A program made the translations under genes and the position numbers. A DNA stretch of 20,971 nucleotides from the NCBI GenBank assembly GCA_034090805.1, contig JAXDRV010000068.1, positions 1 through 20,971 on the forward strand, written 5' to 3'. Below the pieces are notes generated by a model, which had not been told where the DNA came from, did no database searches, and saw nothing but the letters and a program-made list of their open reading frames with translations. This stretch comes from Ornithomonoglobus_A sp034090805. Its GTDB lineage: Bacteria > Bacillota > Clostridia > UBA1381. Shown in pieces: positions 1 through 7,669 of this stretch (the first letter of the stretch is position 1; every line of letters begins with the position of its first letter).

Positions 1-151
1 AAATATTTTGAGAACAAAATATTTATTTGGGGGTGCAAGGATTTTTTCATATTTATGAAAAAATCCTTGCACCTGAACAATTATGAAACGCTTTTAAGCC
101 GCTATGCGGCTGCGTTTCATAATTGTTCAGCAGTCATTAAAATAATAATGA
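1..151. repeat. array of consecutive perfect hairpins (left end of window)
   Basis: Four inverted repeats follow each other with almost no spacing. The first is AAATATTTT/AAAATATTT around GAGAAC (1-24). The second has perfect 19-bp arms, 32-50 and 55-73, with a 4-nt loop. The third has perfect 17-bp arms, 74-90 and 113-129, enclosing a second stem AGCCGC/GCGGCT (97-111). The fourth is TCATTA/TAATGA (134-151). No coding frame is evident. Only the fifth hairpin, at 157, looks like an ordinary terminator. The first hairpin is probably cut by the window edge and recurs at the right end of the window. The role is unknown; a REP/MITE-like intergenic repeat is one possibility. Confidence 0.8.
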
Positions 152-156
152 TATAT

Positions 157-202
157 AAAACGGATCCGCACATTTATTATTGATGTGCAGATCCGTTTTT
201 TT
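157..202. terminator. bidirectional terminator downstream of the activase gene
   Basis: The arms CGGATCCGCACA (161-172) and TGTGCAGATCCG (184-195) pair with one mismatch. They are flanked by AAAA on the left and seven T on the right. On the minus strand the hairpin lies about 40 nt beyond the stop codon of the activase gene and ends in TTTT. On the plus strand it ends in T7, so it can also stop transcription entering from the left. Confidence 0.75.
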
Positions 203-237
203 GTTAGGGAAATATACGGTTTTAAACAAAATATTTT

Positions 238-3200
238 TTATACCGATGCCATTTCAGCCTGCTTGTTGGCGGGTGCTGTTTTTTTCGGTTTTTCCATGTT
301 TTCAAAGGCTACGGCAATCATGAGCTTTATTCTGTTAAGCTGATTTACCTCGCTTGCGCCGGGGTCGTAATCCACAGCCACGATATTCGCCTCCGGGAAC
401 TGGCGGCGCAGCTCCTTTATCATGCCCTTGCCCGTAACGTGGTTTGGCAGACACGCAAACGGCTGAACACACGCAATATTCGGTACGCCGCTTTCGATCA
501 GCTCAATCATCTCGCCGGTAAGGAACCAGCCCTCGCCGGTGCTGTGACCCAACTGCAGCACACGCTCCGCACCGTGAGCAATATCACGAATATGCTTGGG
601 AGCACGTGAGGCGAATTTCGGACGCTCGGCAAGCACCTTTGCCATGTGCTTGCGGTAGCTCTCAATCGCCCAGATTCCGAGGTTGCAGAGCATCGCTGTG
701 GTTGATTTTGTGCCGAGGTTTTCATGCTTGAAGTTGTTGTTGTACAGGCAGTACAGCATAAAATCAGCAAGTCCCGGCATAACCGCTTCGCCGCCCTCAC
801 GCTCGATAACGTCTATGATGTTATTGTTTGCATCGGGGTGGAATTTGACGAGTATTTCGCCGACAACTCCCACCTTAGGTTTTTTAATGCTTTCGTCAAT
901 CGGAATTTTGTCAAAATCATCGATTATCTCGTCAATCACACGCTTAAGCTTTGTCGCTTTTCTGTTTCCGTTTACAATGTCGTTGTAAAGCCTTGTCTGC
1001 CATTTGTTGTACAGAGCGTTTGTTTCGCCGTGATTTATTTCGTAAGGTCGGATTCTCAGCGTAACGGTAAGGAGAAGATCTCCCCATGTACAAGCCTTTA
1101 CAAGTCCGTCCATGAGCTTCGGAGTAATCTTAAAGCCGGGATTTCCCTCAAGCCCCGCCATGTTGAGTGACAGCACAGGAACCTGCGGATAACCCGCCTC
1201 CTTAAGAGCCTTGCGCAGAAATGCTATGTAATTCGTTGCACGGCAGCCGCCGCCTGTCTGGGTAATCATAACCGTTGTGTTGTCGGGATCGCATTTGCCG
1301 CTTATAAAGGCATTTACAAGCTGACCCACAACGATAATCGACGGATAGCATGCGTCGTTGTTGACGCTCTTTAATCCCATCTCAACGTCCTCAGGAGTTA
1401 CCGATTTCAAGCATACCGCATTGTAGCCGTTTGCCCTCAGCACCGCCTCGAACAGTCCGAAATGCGCCGGACTCATCTGCGGGAATATCACGGTGTGGTT
1501 TTTGCGTTCCTCCTCTGTGAACAGCACTCTGTTTATGGTGTAGTCCTCAAGCTTGTGAGGTGTGAAGTTGTTGTCGCTGCGCTCCTTTACGGCGGCCTTC
1601 AGCGAACGAACTCGTATACGTGCCGTTCCGAGATTTGACACCTCATCTATTTTAAGCGTTGTATATATCTTTTCCCTTGACTGCAAAATCTCCTGCACCT
1701 GATCGGTGGTTACAGCGTCAAGACCGCAGCCGAAGGAGTTGAGCTGTATAAGCTCAAGGCGGTCGTTCTTGATAACCTCCGCAGCCGATTCGTAAAGACG
1801 TGTGTGATATGCCCATTGGTCAACGACACGTATGTCACGCTCAAGATGACCGAGGTGCGCAATGCTGTCCTCCGTCAAAACCGCAAAACCAAGTGAGTTT
1901 ATCATATCGGGTATTCCGTGATTTATTTCCGGGTCGATATGGTACGGTCTGCCTGCAAGCACAATGCCTCGTTTGTCGTTATCATCAAGCCATGCGATTG
2001 TTTCCTCGCCCTTTTTGCGTATGTCCTCCTTAAAGTGCCTCAGCTCCGCAAAGCCCTTGTCGCAGGCTGCGTCGATTTTATCCTTTGAAAAGCCGAAATC
2101 GGCAAAAGCCTTGCACATCTGCCGCTTAAACGACGGCTTATCCGCAAGATTCAAAAACGGATAAATGAATTTTATATCATCGCTGCGCACAACGTCCATG
2201 TTGTTGTAGATGACCTCAGGGTACGAGGTGACCATCGGACAGTTGAAGTGGTTTCCGGCGTCGCTGTATTCTATTTGCTCGTACGGTATACAGGGATAGA
2301 ATATCGTTTTTACTCCCTTGTCAATCAAGTCCTGGATGTGACCGTGAACAAGCTTTGCCGGGTAGCAGGCACTCTCCGAGGGGATAGATTCTATGCCCTT
2401 TTCGTAAATTGCATGAGAGCTACGTGCGGAGATTCTCACCTTAAAGCCAAGCTCTGTGAATATCGTGAACCACAGAGGGTAGTTTTCGTACATATTGAGA
2501 ACTCTCGGAAGTCCTATTTCGCCCATCGGTGCGTCCTCAAGAGGCTTGTAATCAAACACACGCTTGTATTTGTAATCGTACAGATTCGGCAGAGTGTGCT
2601 TCGGACGCTCCAGTCCGGCTCCTCTTTCGCAGCGGTTGCCCGAAACAAAGCGTCCGCCGTCGCCGAAGTCGGTTATGGTAAGCTGACAGTGGTTGGAGCA
2701 TTTGCCGCAGCGTGTCAGCGAGGTTTTAAAGGTAAATTCGTCAAGCTCCTCGGCGGTGAGAATGTCGCAGTCGCCGCCGTCCCAGCGTTCACGTGCGATC
2801 AATGCCGAACCGAACGCTCCCATGATACCGGCAATATCGGGACGAACCACGTTTTTGCCTGTTAGAAGCTCAAAGCAGCGCAGAATTGCATTGTTGTTGA
2901 ACGTTCCTCCCTGAACGACTATATTGTCGCCCATAAGCTCCGGGTCACGCAGTTTAATAACTTTGTAAAGCGCATTTCGGACAACGGAATACGAAAGCCC
3001 GGCGCTTATATCGCCGACCGTTGCGCCCTCCTTCTGAGCCTGTTTTACACGTGAATTCATAAACACCGTACAGCGTGTTCCCAGGTCAACGGGATTTTCT
3101 GCGGTAAGAGCCTCCTTTGAAAAGCTTATTGTGTCCATGCCGAGGGATTCGGCGAAGGTTTGTATAAATGAGCCGCAGCCGGAGGAGCATGCCTCGTTAA

Positions 3201-4524
3201 GCATAATGCTGTCGATAACTCCGTTTTTTATCTTCATGCACTTCATATCCTGACCGCCTATGTCGATTATGAAATCAACGCCGGGGGAGAAGTGGTTTGC
3301 GGCTTTGTAGTGAGCTATGGTTTCTATTTCGCCCTCGTTTATGCGGAAGGCGGTTTTTAAAAGAAGCTCGCCGTAGCCTGTTGTGCAGGCGTTTGCAACA
3401 AATGCGTCCTTGGGCAACTGCGAATACATATCACGCAGAATATTCATTCCGCAGGTGATGGGTGAGCCCTCGTTTTTGCTGTAGTATGAGTATATTATGT
3501 TTGCGTTTTCGTCTATAAGTGCCGCCTTTATCGTGGTTGAGCCTACGTCAAGACCGAGGAAAACAGGACCTTTTGCGCTCTTGATGTCGCTCCGCTTTGC
3601 AACGTGCTTTGAATGACGGTCGAAAAACTCACTGCGTTCGTCCTCGTTTGCGAAAAGACGGCGTATGCGTGTTATTTCCGCATCTGCGCTTTTTGCGTGC
3701 TTCATGCTCTCGATAAGCTCCGGCAGTGTTGTTACGGATTTTTTGTCGTACATTAACGCTGCACCTATAGCAACGAAAAGCTGTGCGTTTTCGGGAGTGG
3801 TAAAGGATTTTGCGTTATCCTTGAGCGTTTCCTCAAACTGACGGCGAAGCTGCGGAAGAAAATGCAGCGGACCGCCCAGAAATACTATGTTCCCCTTTAT
3901 CGGTCTGCCTTGTGCAAGACCGCTTATCGTCTGCGTAACGACTGCCTGCAAAATAGAAGCCGCAACGTCCTCCTTTGCCGCACCCTCATTAAGAAGCGGC
4001 TGAACATCCGATTTTGCGAAAACGCCGCATCTTGCCGCAATGGGGTATATAACCTTGTGCTTTTCGGCAAGAGCGTTAAGACCCGATGCGTCTGTTTTTA
4101 ACAGTATCGACATCTGATCGATAAACGAACCCGTTCCGCCGGCGCACGTTCCGTTCATTCGCTGCTCAAGACCGCCGGAGAGGTAAAGTATCTTTGCGTC
4201 CTCGCCGCCAAGCTCTATAACAACATCCGTTTCCGGCAGGAACTCCGTTATTGCTGCTTTGTTTGCGATAACCTCCTGAACGAAATTCAGACCGAGCGAA
4301 TTGGAAAGAAGAAGTCCTCCCGAACCGGTTATGACAACCGTAAAGCTGCGGTTGCCGATGGTTTCGTAAACCTCCTCAAACAGTCCCGATACTGTGCTTT
4401 TTATATCTGAAAAATGACGGCGGTATTCCGAAAATAATATATTTTTGTTATCGTCAAGCACAACGACCTTAACGGTGGTTGAGCCGACGTCTATGCCCAT
4501 ATGTAATACATGGCTTTGAGCCAT
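238..4524 (-). CDS. 2-hydroxyacyl-CoA dehydratase activase-like protein with two BcrAD/BadFG ATPase domains
   Basis: This is a 1428-residue protein related to activators of 2-hydroxyacyl-CoA dehydratases (HgdC type), which use ATP and a [4Fe-4S] cluster to deliver a low-potential electron. Two ASKHA ATPase domains are visible: the first opens with GIDVGSTT (about residues 10-17), the second with GLDVGSTT (about 325). Each carries the paired cysteine motifs that hold the cluster in HgdC: NGTCAGGTGSF with ARCGVF in the first, and EACSSGCGSF (about 445) with TRCTVF (about 485) in the second. A CGKCSNHC motif (about 608) follows. The long remainder matches my memory of the DUF2229/HgdB-like part of these large proteins. 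The start is the ATG at 4524, 6 nt after AGGAGGT; an upstream ATG at 4542 would put that SD inside the gene. It is monocistronic, with its own promoter and terminator. No dehydratase subunit genes adjoin it, so the substrate cannot be named. The family call is firm, the exact reaction is not. Confidence 0.88.
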   Translation of the reverse strand: MAQSHVLHMGIDVGSTTVKVVVLDDNKNILFSEYRRHFSDIKSTVSGLFEEVYETIGNRSFTVVITGSGGLLLSNSLGLNFVQEVIANKAAITEFLPETDVVIELGGEDAKILYLSGGLEQRMNGTCAGGTGSFIDQMSILLKTDASGLNALAEKHKVIYPIAARCGVFAKSDVQPLLNEGAAKEDVAASILQAVVTQTISGLAQGRPIKGNIVFLGGPLHFLPQLRRQFEETLKDNAKSFTTPENAQLFVAIGAALMYDKKSVTTLPELIESMKHAKSADAEITRIRRLFANEDERSEFFDRHSKHVAKRSDIKSAKGPVFLGLDVGSTTIKAALIDENANIIYSYYSKNEGSPITCGMNILRDMYSQLPKDAFVANACTTGYGELLLKTAFRINEGEIETIAHYKAANHFSPGVDFIIDIGGQDMKCMKIKNGVIDSIMLNEACSSGCGSFIQTFAESLGMDTISFSKEALTAENPVDLGTRCTVFMNSRVKQAQKEGATVGDISAGLSYSVVRNALYKVIKLRDPELMGDNIVVQGGTFNNNAILRCFELLTGKNVVRPDIAGIMGAFGSALIARERWDGGDCDILTAEELDEFTFKTSLTRCGKCSNHCQLTITDFGDGGRFVSGNRCERGAGLERPKHTLPNLYDYKYKRVFDYKPLEDAPMGEIGLPRVLNMYENYPLWFTIFTELGFKVRISARSSHAIYEKGIESIPSESACYPAKLVHGHIQDLIDKGVKTIFYPCIPYEQIEYSDAGNHFNCPMVTSYPEVIYNNMDVVRSDDIKFIYPFLNLADKPSFKRQMCKAFADFGFSKDKIDAACDKGFAELRHFKEDIRKKGEETIAWLDDNDKRGIVLAGRPYHIDPEINHGIPDMINSLGFAVLTEDSIAHLGHLERDIRVVDQWAYHTRLYESAAEVIKNDRLELIQLNSFGCGLDAVTTDQVQEILQSREKIYTTLKIDEVSNLGTARIRVRSLKAAVKERSDNNFTPHKLEDYTINRVLFTEEERKNHTVIFPQMSPAHFGLFEAVLRANGYNAVCLKSVTPEDVEMGLKSVNNDACYPSIIVVGQLVNAFISGKCDPDNTTVMITQTGGGCRATNYIAFLRKALKEAGYPQVPVLSLNMAGLEGNPGFKITPKLMDGLVKACTWGDLLLTVTLRIRPYEINHGETNALYNKWQTRLYNDIVNGNRKATKLKRVIDEIIDDFDKIPIDESIKKPKVGVVGEILVKFHPDANNNIIDVIEREGGEAVMPGLADFMLYCLYNNNFKHENLGTKSTTAMLCNLGIWAIESYRKHMAKVLAERPKFASRAPKHIRDIAHGAERVLQLGHSTGEGWFLTGEMIELIESGVPNIACVQPFACLPNHVTGKGMIKELRRQFPEANIVAVDYDPGASEVNQLNRIKLMIAVAFENMEKPKKTAPANKQAEMASV

Positions 4525-4543
4525 TGCCGCACCTCCTAACAAT

Positions 4544-4557
4544 AAATGATTTCATTT
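4544..4557. promoter_or_regulatory. 14-bp palindrome in the 5' UTR of the activase gene (possible operator)
   Basis: AAATGA-TT-TCATTT is a perfect inverted repeat lying between the -10 box (4565-4570) and the ribosome binding site. This is where a repressor would block transcription start. No regulator is identified, and AT-rich palindromes of this size can arise by chance. Confidence 0.3.
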
Positions 4558-4564
4558 AACTTAT

Positions 4565-4593
4565 ATTATAATGATTTTTTGTCGATTAGTCAA
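4565..4593 (-). promoter_or_regulatory. sigma-A promoter of the activase gene
   Basis: On the minus strand TTGACT (4593-4588) and TATAAT (4570-4565) are separated by exactly 17 bp. The -10 lies about 40 nt upstream of the ATG. Confidence 0.8.
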
Positions 4594-4627
4594 GTACAAA
4601 AAATGTAAAAAATTATTTGCATACCTA

Positions 4628-4656
4628 TTGACAACCAGGAAATAATATGTTATTAT
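4628..4656 (+). promoter_or_regulatory. sigma-A promoter of the riboswitch/P-type ATPase transcript
   Basis: TTGACA (4628-4633), a 17-bp spacer and TATTAT (4651-4656). Transcription would start about 5-7 nt upstream of the first riboswitch stem at 4669, as expected for a leader-controlled gene. It is divergent from the activase promoter. Confidence 0.82.
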
Positions 4657-4668
4657 ACGAATGAAGAG

Positions 4669-4763
4669 AATAAAAGGGAGTAGCTTGCGCCTTTGGGCGT
4701 AATGTGGCTGCGTCAGTACGATCTTTTGATCCGCACCATGTTCGTTGTAGCGAGACTTTTATT
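4669..4763 (+). promoter_or_regulatory. yybP-ykoY-type (Mn2+-sensing) riboswitch aptamer
   Basis: The outer stem P1 is AATAAAAG (4669-4676) paired perfectly with CTTTTATT (4756-4763). Inside are the hallmarks I recall for this class: GGGAGTAGC after the 5' strand of P1, a TGCGTCAGTACGATC block, and TAGCGAGAC just before the 3' strand of P1. The position, between a strong promoter and a P-type cation ATPase, is a standard setting for the class, which senses Mn2+ and controls manganese and calcium exporters. The rest of the leader (4803-4884) contains a CGCTTGA/TCAAGCG hairpin (4837-4856) whose role I do not know. A covariance-model search was not possible, so the call rests on motif order, stem pairing and gene context. 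Confidence 0.85.
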
Positions 4764-4802
4764 GCAGTGTTTTTGTCATGCAGTAAGGGTGCTCGTTTTT
4801 TT
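4751..4802 (+). terminator. riboswitch expression platform: intrinsic terminator that competes with P1
   Basis: CGAGACTTTTATTGCA (4751-4766) can pair with TGCAGTAAGGGTGCTCG (4779-4795), with one bulged G and three G-T pairs, and is followed by T7 (4796-4802). Its 5' arm contains the whole 3' strand of aptamer P1 (4756-4763). The two folds therefore exclude each other: ligand-stabilised P1 would prevent termination and switch the gene on. The pairing is seen in the sequence; the on-switch logic is inferred and agrees with what is known for Mn2+ riboswitches of this class. Confidence 0.75.
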
Positions 4803-4900
4803 GTACTCTTGAGTATGGCTTGACAATACATATATGCGCTTGACCTTAATCAAGCGTCCGATTGCATAATGCAATATGTACAGAAAAGGAGTTGTTGCAG

Positions 4901-7498
4901 ATGGATTTTTACAAAATGACAAGTAACGAGGCTATGCGTGAAACAGGAACGCCGCCGGAGGGACTTACAAGCGAGGAAGCAAAAAAGCGACTGGACAAAT
5001 ACGGCAAAAATGAGCTTGCCGAGAGCGGAAAAAGGAGCGCAGCCGCCGTATTTTTCGGGCAATACCGGGATTTTCTGGTGATTATACTTATTATTGCGGC
5101 TGCTGTTTCGATAGTTTTGGGAGATGTTGAAAGCTCCGTCGTAATACTTGCGGTCGTCACATTGAATGCAATATTGGGGACGGTGCAGGAGCTTAAGGCA
5201 GAGGCATCGCTTGCCGGGCTTAAGGCGCTGTCTGCACCTACGGCAAAGGTTATAAGAGATTCGGCCGTCAAGGTTATCCCCGGTAACGAGGTAACCGTGG
5301 GCGATATTGTCATAGCCGAGGCGGGCGATTACGTCTGCTCGGACGGACGAATAATCGAGAGCGCAGACGCAAAGGCGGACGAAAGCGCTCTTACGGGCGA
5401 GAGCCTTCCGGTTGAAAAGACGGAGGACAGTCTTGACGGTGACAGACCCTTGGGCGATAGGGTGAACATGATGTATTCGGGCAGCTTTATCACCTACGGC
5501 AGAGCAAAATTCGTTGTTACGGGAGTGGGAATGAATACCGACATGGTTAAAATTGCCGCTCTGTTAAAAAGCACAAAGGAAAAGAAAACGCCGCTCCAGG
5601 TTTCTTTGGATAATTTTGGCAGAAAGCTGTCCTACGGGATAATCGCTGTGTGCATATTGGTGTTTGCACTGTCGGTGATGAGAGGGCAACCTTTCGCCGA
5701 CGCATTTATATTTGCCGTTGCGCTTGCGGTTGCAGCAATACCGGAGGCGTTAAGCTCTATCGTAACGATAGTTTTAAGCGTGGGAACGCAGAAGCTTGCC
5801 GGGGAAAATGCGATTATACGCAAGCTTCAGGCTGTTGAGGGACTGGGCAGTGTATCGATAATATGCTCCGACAAAACAGGAACGCTTACGCAAAATAAAA
5901 TGACTGTACGTAAAATATATTTTGACGGGAAAATAAAGGACGGCGAGGAAATACCCAACGAGCGTGAGGCGCAGCTTGTGATAGACGGCGCACTGTGCAA
6001 CGATTCGTCAGAGGACGGAAAGACGGGTATAGGCGATCCGACGGAGCTTGCGCTCATACGGTATTCAAACAAGCACGGTCTTGATTATGAGGAGTTAAGA
6101 GAGCGTTATCCGAGACTTGGAGAGATTCCGTTCGATTCGGACAGAAAGCTCATGAGTACGGTGCATAAAATCGGCGGGAATTACAAGCTTTTGACAAAGG
6201 GCGCAGTAGATGTGCTTATTCCGAGAATACGTGAAGTCAAAACCATGGACGGGAAGCGCAGCTTTACTGCGGAGGACGCAGAAAAGCTCAAGGCGGTAAA
6301 CCTGGAATTTTCACAGAGCGGACTCAGAGTGCTTGCTGTATGCGAAAAAGATGTAGACAGTCCTGATGTGACTATTGAGGACGAAACGAATTATATTTTG
6401 CTTGGACTTATAGCCATGCAGGATCCTCCGAGAGAGGAATCGGCGGCGGCGGTGGCAAGATGCAAGGCGGCGGGAATACGTCCAATTATGATAACCGGTG
6501 ATCATCTGATAACCGCCTGCGCAATAGCACGTGAAATAGGAATACTCAACGGCAGCGGCAGAGGAGTAGAGGGGAGAGAGATTGAGAGCCTGACGGATGA
6601 AGAGCTTGATGATTTTGTGACGGACGTATCGGTATACGCTCGTGTTTCGCCGGAGCATAAGATAAGAATAGTAGGAGCGTGGCAGCGAAAGGGATATATC
6701 GTTTCCATGACGGGCGATGGAGTAAACGACGCACCGGCTCTGAAGCAGGCGGACGTTGGCGTTGCGATGGGAATAACCGGCAGCGAGGTCGCAAAGGACG
6801 CAGCTGCAATGGTGCTTACCGATGATAATTTTGCAACCATAGTAAAGGCGGTCGAAAACGGAAGAAATATCTACAAAAATATACAAAAATCAATTCAGTT
6901 TCTGCTGTCGGGAAATGCTGCGGGAGTTTTGACGGTGCTGTATGCGTCGCTGTTGGCATTGCCTGTACCTTTTAAGGCTGTGCATCTGCTGTTTATCAAT
7001 CTGCTGACGGACAGTCTGCCGGCAATTGCTCTCGGAGTTGAGCCGCATTCGCCGGAGGTAATGACGGAAAAGCCGAGGCCTAAAAATAAGTCGATTCTCA
7101 CCTCGGATGTTTTGAGGAGTATAGCTACAGAGGGACTTATTATAGCGATTATGACCGTTGCGGCGTATCATATAGGATTAATGCGCAGTCCCGAAGCGGC
7201 AAGCACGATGGCATTTGCAACACTGTGTTTGTCAAGGCTTATTCACGGCTTTAACTGCAAAAGCGAACGCCACGTGATTTTCACAAAGAAAATGTGGAAC
7301 AACAAAAGCCTGATAGGTGCGTATGTCATAGGCTTTGTGTTGCTTGCCGCAGTGTTGCATCTTCCGTTTTTATACGGAGTGTTTGAGGTTGTAAAGCTCA
7401 CGCTGTCGGAGCTTGCTTGGGTTTATATACTGTCGCACGGTACGTTTTTCATCGTGCAGCTGCTGAAGTATATAATCGATAAGATAAAGAAGAAATAA
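4901..7498 (+). CDS. P-type cation-transporting ATPase (Ca2+/Mn2+ exporter type)
   Basis: This 865-residue type II P-type ATPase should pump Ca2+ and/or Mn2+ out of the cell. TGES of the actuator domain is at 165-168, the phosphorylated Asp is D324 in SDKTGTLT, and the hinge motif TGDGVNDAP starts at 604. The TM4 metal motif is PEALS (281-285) instead of PEGLP. TM6 has NLLTD with N700 and D704. In TM5 the sequence SGNAAGV puts Gly675 where SERCA has the site-I glutamate E771, so only site II (E282, N700, D704) seems complete, as in plasma-membrane-type pumps. The start at 4901 follows AAAAGGAG by 9 nt; an earlier in-frame ATG at 4862 lacks an SD. The yybP-ykoY-type riboswitch in the leader argues for manganese, as reported for the pneumococcal MgtA-type exporter. 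Family certain, ion preference inferred. Confidence 0.93.
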   Translation: MDFYKMTSNEAMRETGTPPEGLTSEEAKKRLDKYGKNELAESGKRSAAAVFFGQYRDFLVIILIIAAAVSIVLGDVESSVVILAVVTLNAILGTVQELKAEASLAGLKALSAPTAKVIRDSAVKVIPGNEVTVGDIVIAEAGDYVCSDGRIIESADAKADESALTGESLPVEKTEDSLDGDRPLGDRVNMMYSGSFITYGRAKFVVTGVGMNTDMVKIAALLKSTKEKKTPLQVSLDNFGRKLSYGIIAVCILVFALSVMRGQPFADAFIFAVALAVAAIPEALSSIVTIVLSVGTQKLAGENAIIRKLQAVEGLGSVSIICSDKTGTLTQNKMTVRKIYFDGKIKDGEEIPNEREAQLVIDGALCNDSSEDGKTGIGDPTELALIRYSNKHGLDYEELRERYPRLGEIPFDSDRKLMSTVHKIGGNYKLLTKGAVDVLIPRIREVKTMDGKRSFTAEDAEKLKAVNLEFSQSGLRVLAVCEKDVDSPDVTIEDETNYILLGLIAMQDPPREESAAAVARCKAAGIRPIMITGDHLITACAIAREIGILNGSGRGVEGREIESLTDEELDDFVTDVSVYARVSPEHKIRIVGAWQRKGYIVSMTGDGVNDAPALKQADVGVAMGITGSEVAKDAAAMVLTDDNFATIVKAVENGRNIYKNIQKSIQFLLSGNAAGVLTVLYASLLALPVPFKAVHLLFINLLTDSLPAIALGVEPHSPEVMTEKPRPKNKSILTSDVLRSIATEGLIIAIMTVAAYHIGLMRSPEAASTMAFATLCLSRLIHGFNCKSERHVIFTKKMWNNKSLIGAYVIGFVLLAAVLHLPFLYGVFEVVKLTLSELAWVYILSHGTFFIVQLLKYIIDKIKKK

Positions 7499-7521
7499 AT
7501 CCGCAACCAACGGTCAAAATG

Positions 7522-7555
7522 CTGAAACGGCTGCCGAAAACGGCAGTCGTTTCAG
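7522..7555 (+). terminator. hairpin downstream of the P-type ATPase gene
   Basis: CTGAAACGGCTGCCG (7522-7536) and CGGCAGTCGTTTCAG (7541-7555) form a 15-bp stem with one mismatch and an AAAA loop, 24 nt after the stop codon. A T-tract does not follow at once (ATTAATGGCGCAATTTTT), so it may be a weak terminator or an mRNA 3'-end stabiliser. Confidence 0.6.
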
Positions 7556-7594
7556 ATTAATGGCGCAATTTTTGACAAAAATTTTGTTTTGGTG

Positions 7595-7622
7595 TTGCAA
7601 AATTTTTATTTTCATGTATAAT
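7595..7622 (+). promoter_or_regulatory. sigma-A promoter of the carboxypeptidase gene
   Basis: TTGCAA (7595-7600), 16 bp, TATAAT (7617-7622). The start codon is 47 nt downstream. Confidence 0.7.
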
Positions 7623-7669
7623 ATATATTGAAGTTGTATGTATAATAGGATAAAAGAATGGAGATTGAT

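Noticed and set aside
2248..2865. Long open frame on the plus strand inside the activase gene (205 codons)
   Set aside because: It lies antisense to a clearly conserved protein, has no SD and gives a protein without recognisable motifs.
4820..4860. Second promoter (TTGACA at 4820) inside the ATPase leader
   Set aside because: No acceptable -10 lies 16-18 bp downstream.
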